DNA from: Oscillospiraceae bacterium
GTDB lineage: Bacteria; Bacillota; Clostridia; Oscillospirales; Ruminococcaceae
Length of the DNA: 64,000 nt
Assembly: GCA_022791315.1 (NCBI GenBank)
Contig: JAAVYW010000061.1
Coordinates: 1 to 64,000 of the forward strand
Direction: 5' to 3'
Position numbers and translations under genes: made by a program. Positions 1 through 7,039 of the stretch are shown here, one piece after another; position 1 is the first letter of the stretch; each line of letters opens with the position of its first letter. The notes under the pieces are model-generated. The model saw nothing but the letters and a program-made list of their open reading frames with translations. It was not told the origin of the DNA and ran no database searches.

Positions 1-20
1 GCAAACTCGACAAAAATAGG

Positions 21-66
21 AAAACCCCTTGTTCAGAAAAGTACACTTTTCTGAACAAGGGGTTTT
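21..66. terminator. Bidirectional hairpin terminator
   Basis: A near-perfect inverted repeat with arms containing CCCCTTGTTCAGAAAAGT, separated by two bases, is flanked by an A-tract on the left and a T-tract on the right. It can end transcripts from either side. The rest of positions 1-199 shows no convincing gene. Confidence 0.75.
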
Positions 67-199
67 TGGTTTGTGATGTGGTGCAAAAGAATCAAAAAAT
101 GCGCTGATTTTCAAAGATAGAGGTGAAGGGGAATTCAAAATCAGGACAAGGGGAAACAAGAGTGGTGAAAGGGGATATTTTTGAACAAAACACGAAAAT

Positions 200-236
200 A
201 AATCCCCCTGGCAGGCAAAGGCTGCCAGGGGGATTT
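200..236 (-). terminator. Rho-independent terminator of the HMA gene
   Basis: A 15-bp stem containing CCCCCTGGCAG and its complement around a 7-base loop lies 20 bases past the stop of the HMA-fold gene. On the minus strand it is followed by a T-rich stretch. Confidence 0.75.
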
Positions 237-257
237 TGCAAATCTCCGTTTTTATTT

Positions 258-458
258 TCAATGGCCCGCAATCACGGAAAAGCCCAGGCCCTGTACAACA
301 CGTTCCACTTCCATTGCGTCCATCCTGCCCTCCACTTGCAGGGTCTTCTCCTCCTGGTTCACGGTCACTTGGGTGGCTCCCTTTTTCCGCAGCGCGCGTT
401 CAATCTGCCGTTTTCCAGTCTCGCTCTCGATTCCCTCAACAATCAGCTTCACAGACAT
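258..458 (-). CDS. HMA-fold protein lacking metal-binding cysteines
   Basis: The 66-residue product has the length and pattern of a heavy-metal-associated (CopZ-like) domain: a first strand KLIVEGIES, a helix with RQIERALRKKG, a strand VTVNQEEKTLQVEG and a final VERVVQGLGFSV. The family normally binds Cu(I) through a CxxC motif in the first loop; here that loop reads ESETGKR and the protein has no cysteine, so ordinary copper chaperoning is unlikely. The start at 458 is preceded by GGAAGGA at good spacing; an upstream ATG at 482 is possible. It stands alone, divergent from the methyltransferase gene, and ends at a strong terminator. The fold assignment rests on pattern only. Confidence 0.65.
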   Translation of the reverse strand: MSVKLIVEGIESETGKRQIERALRKKGATQVTVNQEEKTLQVEGRMDAMEVERVVQGLGFSVIAGH

Positions 459-519
459 TCTCTGCACATCCTTCCTATTCATTTTTCTGGGGGATTCCCT
501 ATTATTTTGGCAGTTTCCC

Positions 520-548
520 TTGCGGTTATGTGCTGCTTATGGCATAAT
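520..548 (+). promoter_or_regulatory. Sigma-A-type promoter for the RNA methyltransferase
   Basis: TTGCGG at 520-525 and CATAAT at 543-548 are separated by 17 bases and lie 28 bases before the proposed start. Confidence 0.55.
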
Positions 549-575
549 AGGCCTAGAGGGAAAGGGGAGGATTCT

Positions 576-1694
576 TTGAATCAATTGAACATCACAGTGC
601 CCACGCTCTTCGGCCTGGAAAGCGTTGTGGGCTTTGAGGCCAGGCGTTTGGGCGCAGAAAATGTAACCTTATCCGATGGCAAAGTGGAATTCACCGGGGA
701 TTTGTCCACAGTGGCAAAGGCCAATTTATGGCTGCGTTGTGGGGAGCGGGTACTGCTCACCTTGGCAAAATTCCCCGCCCGCAGCTTTGAAGAGCTATTC
801 CAGGGGGTAAAGGCCATCCCTTGGGAGGAGTTCCTGGCAAAGGAGGACGCCTTCCCCGTCAAAGGGCACGCCCTGAATTCCCAGCTTCACAGCGTGCCGG
901 ACTGCCAGTCCGTCATCAAAAAGGCCTGTGTGGAGCGGCTCAAGCAGCACTATGGCATTTCCTGGTTCCCGGAGAGCGGCAGCCTGCACTCCATTCAGTT
1001 TTCCATCCGGAACGACCAAGCCGCCATCATGCTGGACACCTCCGGCTCTGGCCTGCACAAGCGGGGCTACCGGAAAAACGCCCTGGGCGCGCCGATTAAA
1101 GAGACCCTGGCCGCCGGAATCCTGGACTTGGCCCGTGTGGGGAAGGAGACTGTGCTCTGCGACCCCTTTTGCGGCTCCGGCACCTTCCTCATTGAGGGGG
1201 CGCTGCGGGCGCTGAACATTGCCCCCGGGCTAAACCGCCGGTTTGCCTGCGAACAGTGGGGCCTCTTTGACGAGGCTATTTTTCGCCAGGCCCGCCAGGA
1301 GGCATTAGACGCCATTGACAAATCCGCCCCCTTCCGCGCCTATGGCTACGATTTGGACGAGGAGGCCGTGGCCCTCTCCCTGCAAAACCTGAAAAAGGCG
1401 GGCGTGGGGTCCCGGGTGCAGGTACAGCGCCGGGATGTGCGGGAGTTTGCGCCCCCCTGCGAGGGGCCCGTCACTATTGTCACCAATCCCCCCTATGGGG
1501 AACGGCTCCTGGAACGGGAAGAGGCCCAGGAGCTCTATCGCGCCATTGGCCCCCTCTTCTCCCGCCCCTCCCTCAAAACCTATCTCATCACCCCGGAAGA
1601 GGATTTTGAGTCGCTCTTTGGGCGTCCTGCGGATAAGCGCCGCAAACTCTATAACGGCATGATTCGATGCCAGCTCTATATGTATTGGAAATAG
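576..1694 (+). CDS. THUMP-domain class I SAM-dependent RNA methyltransferase (RlmL/YpsC type)
   Basis: This 372-residue protein belongs to the RlmL/YpsC group, which N2-methylates a guanine in 23S rRNA. The N-terminal 160 residues form the ferredoxin-like and THUMP region that binds RNA. The C-terminal Rossmann domain shows the SAM-binding motif DPFCGSGTFLIEGAL, an acidic residue pair in GYDLDEEA, and the catalytic TNPPYGERL motif typical of N-methyltransferases. The open frame extends far upstream to 123, but the protein similarity begins at a TTG at 576 with GGAGG five bases before it, so I use that start. The exact target base is inferred from the family. Confidence 0.88.
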   Translation: MNQLNITVPTLFGLESVVGFEARRLGAENVTLSDGKVEFTGDLSTVAKANLWLRCGERVLLTLAKFPARSFEELFQGVKAIPWEEFLAKEDAFPVKGHALNSQLHSVPDCQSVIKKACVERLKQHYGISWFPESGSLHSIQFSIRNDQAAIMLDTSGSGLHKRGYRKNALGAPIKETLAAGILDLARVGKETVLCDPFCGSGTFLIEGALRALNIAPGLNRRFACEQWGLFDEAIFRQARQEALDAIDKSAPFRAYGYDLDEEAVALSLQNLKKAGVGSRVQVQRRDVREFAPPCEGPVTIVTNPPYGERLLEREEAQELYRAIGPLFSRPSLKTYLITPEEDFESLFGRPADKRRKLYNGMIRCQLYMYWK

Positions 1695-1814
1695 CAACAT
1701 TCCCCATTCCCGCTCCCGGAAATCCCCGTTTTTTCTGCCAGCCCCGTATGAAACCGGAAAAACCGGCAGAGAATAGAGGCAGAGATTTTCTTCTGAAGGA
1801 ATGGGGTATGAGCC

Positions 1815-2138
1815 TTGATTTACACCTGCCGGCACTGTGGAAACACCTCCCTCTCAAGACCCAGGCGCTGCATCATCTGCGGCAGCCGCCTGGTGACCCA
1901 CCGGCGGCTGGGCCGGTTCCACCAGCTCACCGAGCACATTTTCTATGAGATTGTAGACAGCTGCGACGTGTACTCCGGCGCATTCCGGTGCAGCAGCAGT
2001 TCCTCCTCCCCGCAAAAGGTCATGCGCCGGGCCGGGGCCAAGCTGAAAAGCCGCCTCACCCGCCGCCAGATTGGCCTGCTGGTCTCCCTGAGCGTCTCCC
2101 TGGGGCTCTCGCTGCTGATTAGCTTCCTGCTGCTCTAG
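1815..2138 (+). CDS. Zinc-ribbon protein with one C-terminal membrane helix
   Basis: The 107-residue product opens with two CxxC pairs (CRHCG and CIICG, residues 5-22), a zinc ribbon. A serine-rich middle follows, then one hydrophobic segment (LLVSLSVSLGLSLLISFLLL) at the C-terminus, so it is probably a tail-anchored membrane protein with its ribbon in the cytosol. The start is a TTG with a poorly spaced GA-rich site, which makes the first residues uncertain. It follows the methyltransferase by 120 bases and ends just before a clear terminator. Function unknown. Confidence 0.6.
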   Translation: MIYTCRHCGNTSLSRPRRCIICGSRLVTHRRLGRFHQLTEHIFYEIVDSCDVYSGAFRCSSSSSSPQKVMRRAGAKLKSRLTRRQIGLLVSLSVSLGLSLLISFLLL

Positions 2139-2155
2139 CCGCCCGGGAAAGCCAA

Positions 2156-2183
2156 GCCCTCCGCCCTTGCGGAGGGCTTTTGT
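2156..2183 (+). terminator. Rho-independent terminator
   Basis: GCCCTCCGC, loop CCTT, GCGGAGGGC, then TTTTGTT, directly after the zinc-ribbon gene. Confidence 0.85.
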
Positions 2184-2234
2184 TCTATCCTGCCAGCACG
2201 GCGCATAGGGATAGGGATACAGGGAGGAATGCAC

Positions 2235-2480
2235 ATGATGAAACGGTTCGCCTTTCCCAGACGGGAAGAAGAGATGCCAAAAGAGCCGGGAAGTCAATTT
2301 CGGGAGCAGCTGGCACAAATCCAGCGAAAAATCGACCGGGCCTACCACCGCCAAACCCCTGAGGAAATCCTCAGGGAAATGAAGATATTCTGTGCCAAGC
2401 ACTGGCGCAGGCTGCTTCAGGTACTGCTGGAAAAAGCGCCCGCCAGCCCAGAGGAGGAAAGTGTTCCCACTGTAAAATAA
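2235..2480 (+). CDS. Small basic/acidic helical protein of unknown function
   Basis: An 81-residue, charged, probably helical protein with no signal peptide or membrane segment. AGGGAGGA lies at 2221-2228, so the second ATG at 2235 has better spacing than the one at 2229. Its C-terminal part (ILREMKIFCAKHWRRLLQVL) is predicted amphipathic. It lies just upstream of the BofA-like gene and may be cotranscribed with it. I do not recognise a family. Confidence 0.5.
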   Translation: MMKRFAFPRREEEMPKEPGSQFREQLAQIQRKIDRAYHRQTPEEILREMKIFCAKHWRRLLQVLLEKAPASPEEESVPTVK

Positions 2481-2528
2481 AGGCCCAGCCCTTCCCCGGA
2501 TAACCGAGGGGCAGCGGATAGGTTCTGC

Positions 2529-2807
2529 ATGAAAGGGAAGAAGAAGGATATGAATGTACCGCTGACTGTTCTACTGGTACTGGCCCTATGTGGGGCCATT
2601 GTGTTCAGCGTTTACCCCAAAACCACCCACCCAGTGAAAAACGCCCTCTTCGGCGCTGTCACTGGGGGCGCCGGCCTGCTGGTTGTCAACCTCACCTCCG
2701 GCCTCACCGGAGTGATGCTGGCCTGCAACCTGTACACCGTCTCCGCCTCACTGATTCTGGGGCTCCCCGGCGTGGTGCTGCTGCTGGTTTTGCGGCTGTT
2801 GCGGTGA
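2529..2807 (+). CDS. bofA: BofA-family membrane protein (pro-sigma-K processing inhibitor)
   Basis: The 92-residue protein has the length and layout of BofA, an integral membrane protein of the mother cell that holds the SpoIVFB protease inactive so that pro-sigma-K is not cleaved too early in sporulation. Visible features are two to three hydrophobic helices, the central motif NALFGAVTGGAGLLVVN, and the C-terminal NLYTVSASLILGLPGVVLLL, matching the conserved NxxT...GxxGxPG end of the family. It starts at an ATG within a basic N-terminus and ends before a strong terminator. Many clostridia carry BofA without SpoIVFB, so its exact partner is uncertain. It supports a spore-forming host. Confidence 0.72.
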   Translation: MKGKKKDMNVPLTVLLVLALCGAIVFSVYPKTTHPVKNALFGAVTGGAGLLVVNLTSGLTGVMLACNLYTVSASLILGLPGVVLLLVLRLLR

Positions 2808-2820
2808 TTGGGGGAATGAA

Positions 2821-2860
2821 AAGGCAGATGCCCTGAAAAGGGACACCTGCCTTTTTTCTT
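2821..2860 (+). terminator. Rho-independent terminator
   Basis: AAGGCAGATGCCC and GGGACACCTGCCTT form a stem around TGAAAA, followed by a T run, just after the BofA-like gene. Confidence 0.8.
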
Positions 2861-2923
2861 TCGTCCCCCCCCCCGCCCAAATTGCAGTGCCGCCGGTACA
2901 GGAAATCTTGCCAAAGAGGGCAC

Positions 2924-2970
2924 TTGACAATATGATTCTAATATGATATTATTTTAATATCATATTAGAA
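2924..2970 (+). promoter_or_regulatory. Promoter overlapped by a perfect palindromic operator (SPFH operon)
   Basis: TTGACA (2924-2929), a 17-base spacer and TATTAT (2947-2952) make a strong sigma-A promoter. A perfect inverted repeat, TTCTAATATGATATTA / TAATATCATATTAGAA with a three-base centre, spans 2936-2970 and covers the -10 element and the start region. A bound repressor would block initiation. The start codon of the SPFH gene is 14 bases downstream. Confidence 0.75.
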
Positions 2971-2983
2971 AGGGGACATCCTC

Positions 2984-4003
2984 ATGACAGAAATTGTATA
3001 CAAGAAAAAGGCAAACGGAATGCAAATGCTGCTGTGCATCCTCCTGGGCTATGGGCTGGCTGTGGCCGCCATTGTTTACGGGGCGCAGAATTCCGGCGTG
3101 CTGAGCGCCGTGCTCCTGGTGGCGGGCCTGCTTTGGAGCGTAGCAGGGCTCGTCCTCCTGGCTGGGTTTAAGATATTAGAGCCGCAGCAGGCATTGGTGC
3201 TCACCCTGTTTGGGCGGTATGTGGGAACCCTGCGGCAGCCTGGTTTCTACCACGTCAACCCCTTTTGTGTTACCGTGAACCCTGCAGCCGCCACCAAATT
3301 GAGCCAGAGCGGCGACGTGAGCGGCGACAAAAGCGAGCTGATACATTCGCTCCAAGCCATGGGCCGGGGTACTGGGGTCAGCGCCCCCAGCAAGAAAATC
3401 TCCCTCAAGGTGATGACCCTCAACAACAACCGGCAGAAAATCAACGATTGCCTGGGCAACCCGGTGGAGATTGCCATTGCCGTGATGTGGCGGGTGACAG
3501 ATACCGCCCGGGCCGTCTTCCACGTGGACAACTACAAGGAATACCTCTCCCTCCAGTGCGACAGCTCCCTGCGCAACATCGTGCGGCTCTACCCCTATGA
3601 TGTGGCCCCCAATGTGGACACCACCGGCGACGGCGTGGCCGACGAGGGCAGCCTGCGGGGTTCCAGCGAGGTGGTTGCCCAGCGCATCAAAGAGGAAATC
3701 CAGGCAAAGGTGGCTGACGCCGGGCTGGAAATCATCGAGGCCCGCATCACCTACCTGGCCTACGCGCCGGAGATTGCCGCCGTGATGCTTCAGCGGCAGC
3801 AGGCCTCCGCCATCATCGACGCCCGGAAAATGATTGTGGACGGCGCCGTGGGCATGGTGGAGATGGCCTTGGAGCGCTTGAGCGAAAACAGCGTTGTCAC
3901 CCTGGACGAAGAGCGGAAGGCGGCCATGGTGTCCAACCTGTTGGTGGTGCTGTGCGGCAACCACGACGCCCAGCCCATCGTCAATTCCGGGAGCCTGTAT
4001 TGA
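2984..4003 (+). CDS. SPFH/band 7 domain membrane protein
   Basis: The 339-residue protein has two hydrophobic helices at about residues 15-60, then an SPFH (stomatin/prohibitin) domain beginning near FKILEPQQALVLTLFGRYVG and running past LGNPVEIAIAVMWRV to AGLEIIEARITYLAYAPEI, followed by a helical oligomerisation region with AVMLQRQQASAIIDARK. SPFH proteins form large membrane-bound rings that organise proteases or membrane microdomains. GGGGA precedes the ATG at 2984. It is paired with a ribbon-helix-helix gene one base downstream and controlled by the palindromic operator, so expression is probably induced under a stress. The inducing signal is not visible. Confidence 0.88.
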   Translation: MTEIVYKKKANGMQMLLCILLGYGLAVAAIVYGAQNSGVLSAVLLVAGLLWSVAGLVLLAGFKILEPQQALVLTLFGRYVGTLRQPGFYHVNPFCVTVNPAAATKLSQSGDVSGDKSELIHSLQAMGRGTGVSAPSKKISLKVMTLNNNRQKINDCLGNPVEIAIAVMWRVTDTARAVFHVDNYKEYLSLQCDSSLRNIVRLYPYDVAPNVDTTGDGVADEGSLRGSSEVVAQRIKEEIQAKVADAGLEIIEARITYLAYAPEIAAVMLQRQQASAIIDARKMIVDGAVGMVEMALERLSENSVVTLDEERKAAMVSNLLVVLCGNHDAQPIVNSGSLY

Positions 4004-4004
4004 C

Positions 4005-4208
4005 ATGGCAGACAAGCCCAAAAAGCAAATCCCTCTGCGGCTTTCCGCCAAGCTGTATGAGGCCGTCGCCGCCTGGGCGGAGGACGATTTCCGCTCTGTC
4101 AACGGCCAGATAGAATATCTGCTCTCCGAGTGCGTGCGCCAGCGCAAGAAAAATGGCAAATACGTCTCCGACGAAATTGACGTGCCCCCGGAGCTGGATA
4201 TTGAATGA
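4005..4208 (+). CDS. Arc-like ribbon-helix-helix DNA-binding protein
   Basis: The 67-residue product contains IPLRLSAKLYEAVAAWAEDD followed by FRSVNGQIEYLLSECVRQRKK, the strand-helix-helix pattern of Arc/MetJ repressors in which the strand pairs in a dimer and reads the major groove. It starts one base after the SPFH stop, so the two are translated together. Such a protein next to an SPFH gene is a recurrent arrangement in Firmicutes. It is a candidate for binding the palindrome at 2936-2970, which would make the operon self-regulated; that link is inference. Confidence 0.75.
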   Translation: MADKPKKQIPLRLSAKLYEAVAAWAEDDFRSVNGQIEYLLSECVRQRKKNGKYVSDEIDVPPELDIE

Positions 4209-4223
4209 CAAGGAGGCCCCACC

Positions 4224-4601
4224 ATGGAGGAAAAAATCACCCTCTGCGGGGACGACTGCCTGGCCTGCCCCCGCTATCACGCCCGCAGCGAAGAGGAGCT
4301 GGCCGCTGTCGCAGAACTGTGGCACCGGGTGGGCTGGCGGGACAGGATTGTCCCCAGCGAGGAAATGCGCTGCACCGGCTGCTCCTCCCACAGGCAATGC
4401 ACCTACGGGCTGATGGAGTGCACCGCGTCCCACGGCGCGGTAAAGTGCAATCAGTGCCCCCTCTTCCCCTGCGACAAAATTGGCAGTCTCCTGAAGCGCT
4501 CCAAGGCATATCAAAAAAGGTGCCGGGAGGTCTGCTCGCCGCAGGAATACGCCATGCTGGAAAAGGCGTTTTTCCACAAGAAAAGCAATCTGAGGAAATG
4601 A
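4224..4601 (+). CDS. DUF3795-family cysteine-rich protein
   Basis: The 125-residue protein carries the cysteine pattern of DUF3795: CGDDCLACPRY near the start, CTGCSSHRQC, then CNQCPLFPCDKI. These cysteines are likely zinc or iron-sulfur ligands. The function of the family is unknown. GGAGG lies at good distance before the ATG at 4224 and it follows the ribbon-helix-helix gene by 15 bases, so it is probably the third gene of the SPFH operon. Confidence 0.75.
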   Translation: MEEKITLCGDDCLACPRYHARSEEELAAVAELWHRVGWRDRIVPSEEMRCTGCSSHRQCTYGLMECTASHGAVKCNQCPLFPCDKIGSLLKRSKAYQKRCREVCSPQEYAMLEKAFFHKKSNLRK

Positions 4602-4604
4602 CAT

Positions 4605-4671
4605 CAGAGCCGCAAAAGCGGCTCTCTGCGGCCCTAGGGCCGCAGACTTGAAAAGTACCACTTTTCAAGTG
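4605..4671. repeat. Three adjacent hairpins
   Basis: GAGCCGC/GCGGCTC, TGCGGCCC/GGGCCGCA and CTTGAAAAGT/ACTTTTCAAG follow one another with almost no spacer. None has a good T-tract on the plus strand. They resemble the modular hairpins of the dispersed repeats found elsewhere in the window. Confidence 0.6.
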
Positions 4672-4683
4672 TTTCGATTATAA

Positions 4684-4725
4684 AATAACCGGGCAAGCTC
4701 AGTATACACCCTTTGCCCGGTTATT
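4684..4725. terminator. Bidirectional terminator
   Basis: AATAACCGGGCAA and TTGCCCGGTTATT form a 13-bp stem between the convergent DUF3795 and Gfo/Idh/MocA genes. Confidence 0.75.
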
Positions 4726-4757
4726 CCAATCTCTTTTTCTGGATTGCCGCCGTCCTG

Positions 4758-5867
4758 TTATGCAAAGACCACCGGCTGCCCAGTTTTCGCGGACTGATAC
4801 ACGGCGTCCAAAATCTCCGTCACCACAAAGGCCTGCTCGGGCTTCACCACCAGCTGGCCCTTTCCCTCGATGGCGTCCAGCCACACCTGGCATTCCACAT
4901 CCCCGGCGCTGGTCTTTTTTCCGGGGAACAAATCCACGCCGCCCGCTGCGGTGTTCACGTCAATTTCCACCTGCTTGTTGCCCATGATCTTGTTCAGATA
5001 GAGCTTTTCGTTGTTTTTGCCACCCACGCCCGTCAGCTCCGCCCCCGCGATGGTGCCGCAAAGAGTGGAGGCCGCGCAGCGCTCCTCGGTGGAATTGAGC
5101 ACCCAGGAGGCGTCTATGGTGATCAGGGAGCCGTCCTTCATGGTCACAAAGGCAAACGCGGCATCTTCCACCTCATAGGAGTTCGGGTCCCAGGGCCCCA
5201 TGCCGTTGCCCTGCTGATGGGGCGGCAGGGTGTTTCCCAGCTTCTGGAAGGTGACACCGGTGACAGAGGCAGGCTGGTAGTTATCCATAAACCACAGGGT
5301 CAAATCCAGGGAGTGGGTGCCGATGTCGATCAGCGGCCCGCCGCCCTGCTGCGCCTTATCCGTAAACACGCCCCAGGTGGGCACTCCTCGGCGGCGCAGG
5401 GCGTGGGCCTGGGCATAGTAAATGCTGCCCAGCTCGCCGTCCTCGCAGAGGCGTTTCAGAGTCTGGCTGTCGGCCCGGAACCGGTTTTGATAGCCGATGG
5501 TAAAGAGCTTTCCGCTGCGCCGGTAGGCCTCCATCATGCGTGCCGCGTCCTTCGCAGTGGCAGCCATGGGCTTTTCGCACATCACATGCTTTCCCGCCTC
5601 CAGCGCCGCCACGCTGATTTCGCAGTGGGACACGTTGGGCGTCAGCACATGCACCGCGTCAATCGTTGGGTCCGCCAGGAGCTCCCGATAGTCCGTATAG
5701 ACTTTTGCGCCGGGGGCGCCGTATTGGGCGGCGGCTTTCTCCGCGCGCTCCGGAATCCGATCACAGAAAGCCGTCAGCCGGACCCGATGCGCCTGATTTT
5801 TCAAGGCGGGCAGGTGCTTTTGATTGGCAATCCCGCCGCAGCCAATGATGCCGATAGAAATACTCAT
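4758..5867 (-). CDS. Gfo/Idh/MocA family NAD(P)-dependent sugar oxidoreductase
   Basis: The 369-residue protein has an N-terminal Rossmann fold with IGIIGCGGIANQKHLPAL and the family EKP motif (CEKPMAATAKD) that carries the catalytic lysine, then a C-terminal alpha/beta domain with GGGPLIDIGTHSLDLTLWFM, where the histidine is the usual catalytic or substrate-contacting residue. The length is normal. It lies 15 bases downstream of a sugar-phosphate-isomerase-like gene, and the pair probably acts on one sugar or cyclitol by oxidation and isomerisation. The substrate cannot be read from sequence. Confidence 0.88.
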   Translation of the reverse strand: MSISIGIIGCGGIANQKHLPALKNQAHRVRLTAFCDRIPERAEKAAAQYGAPGAKVYTDYRELLADPTIDAVHVLTPNVSHCEISVAALEAGKHVMCEKPMAATAKDAARMMEAYRRSGKLFTIGYQNRFRADSQTLKRLCEDGELGSIYYAQAHALRRRGVPTWGVFTDKAQQGGGPLIDIGTHSLDLTLWFMDNYQPASVTGVTFQKLGNTLPPHQQGNGMGPWDPNSYEVEDAAFAFVTMKDGSLITIDASWVLNSTEERCAASTLCGTIAGAELTGVGGKNNEKLYLNKIMGNKQVEIDVNTAAGGVDLFPGKKTSAGDVECQVWLDAIEGKGQLVVKPEQAFVVTEILDAVYQSAKTGQPVVFA

Positions 5868-5882
5868 TTCCTATTCCTCCTT

Positions 5883-6815
5883 TTACCACTCGATTCCCTC
5901 AAACCGGCGGAACGCCGCCATGCTCTTTTCAATGCTGGCCAGCTGGCTCCCCATGCGGGTGGCGTCCTGCTCCAGAATGATGTATTCCGCCTGCGTATAC
6001 CGGTTGGCCGCATCAATGATGGATTGGATGGGCATGATGCCCGTGCCGATTTCGGTGAAGGCCGTGCTGCGGATAAAGCGGGCCCTCGCGGCCTCCTCCT
6101 CGGTGATGACAAATTTCCCGCCGTTTTTGGCGTAGTCGCTGCCCCCGTCAATCCCGGCCGACTCGCCGGGCTTCATCTCATAGTCCTCCGCCGTCAGGCC
6201 GATAGTGTTGATGGGAGCCAGGCTGTCCCAGGCAAAATCCTTTTGATGCACCAGCTTCACCCGGTCTCCGAAATGCTTCAGCATCTCCACCGGAGAGAAG
6301 CCCGCCCGCATGACCCAAAAGGTATCCAGCTCCAGGGAGAGAAAATCCGGGTCAGTGTTTTCCACAATCGAGTCCAAAATGCTCTTGCCCCGGAAGGTGC
6401 GAAACTCGTGATCATGGTTGTGATACAAAAAGGCAAACCCCGCTTCGTGGCAGATTTTCCCGATCCGGTTGAAGGATTCACATTGGCGCATCAGGTCATC
6501 ATAGGTGGTAAAGCGGCCCATGGGGTTGACAATATTTCGATTTCCCAGAACACGGTTATAGTCCAGCACCGCAGGCAAATCCGCCTTTTCCAGCGGGAAA
6601 ATGTGGGCGCTCACCACCCGGGAGCCAAACCGATCAAACACGGCCTTCAGCGCGTCGGCCTCCACCCCGAATCCGCAGCCCGAATCCTGAATGGCATTGT
6701 GGTTGCACACCTCAATATTTTTGTAGCCAAGCTCTGCCACCCGTTCCACCGCAGCAATGGGGTCCTTTGCCATTTCCTCCCGCACTGAATACAGAATCAG
6801 ACCAACTTTCAGCAT
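5883..6815 (-). CDS. Sugar phosphate isomerase/epimerase family TIM-barrel protein
   Basis: This 310-residue protein belongs to the AP endonuclease 2-like TIM-barrel family, which includes IolE, IolI and many sugar epimerases. It starts with KVGLILYSVREEMAKDP, has metal-ligand-type motifs (FAFLYHNHDHEF, SLELDTFWVMRAG, KLVHQKDF) and ends with EYIILEQDATRMGSQ. The conserved Glu, Asp, His and Glu ligands for a divalent metal are all present. It is the first gene of a two-gene minus-strand operon with the Gfo/Idh/MocA dehydrogenase. The substrate is unknown. Confidence 0.85.
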   Translation of the reverse strand: MLKVGLILYSVREEMAKDPIAAVERVAELGYKNIEVCNHNAIQDSGCGFGVEADALKAVFDRFGSRVVSAHIFPLEKADLPAVLDYNRVLGNRNIVNPMGRFTTYDDLMRQCESFNRIGKICHEAGFAFLYHNHDHEFRTFRGKSILDSIVENTDPDFLSLELDTFWVMRAGFSPVEMLKHFGDRVKLVHQKDFAWDSLAPINTIGLTAEDYEMKPGESAGIDGGSDYAKNGGKFVITEEEAARARFIRSTAFTEIGTGIMPIQSIIDAANRYTQAEYIILEQDATRMGSQLASIEKSMAAFRRFEGIEW

Positions 6816-6926
6816 AATATCCTGCTCCTTTCCCTTTCCCTTTCTCTTTTCAAAATATACCGGATTTTTCAGCGCAAATCAATCCCAAAAGGAAAGGCAA
6901 TATTCTCATTTTTTTATATAAACGTC

Positions 6927-6962
6927 CGATTCCCTGGGGTGGCATTCCACCGCAGGGAATCG
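6927..6962. other. Strong hairpin with internal bulges
   Basis: CGATTCCCTG and CAGGGAATCG form a 10-bp outer stem, and GGTGG/CCACC an inner stem, in the gap between the sugar operon and the efflux operon. It has no clear T-tract and may be a processing or insertion footprint. Confidence 0.5.
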
Positions 6963-7004
6963 GGCCAAAGAGCCTGCCACATATCGCCATTCCGGTTTCC
7001 CCCC

Positions 7005-7036
7005 AAAAAAGGGCCCCGCCCGGCGCGGAGCCCCTT
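7005..7036 (-). terminator. Terminator of the efflux operon
   Basis: On the minus strand GGGGCTCCGC pairs with GGCGGGGCCC and is followed by six T, directly after the last gene of the efflux operon. Confidence 0.8.
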
Positions 7037-7039
7037 TCC

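Noticed and set aside
4713..6788. A 691-codon plus-strand frame over the sugar operon
   Set aside because: Antisense to two recognised enzymes; composition typical of a shadow frame.
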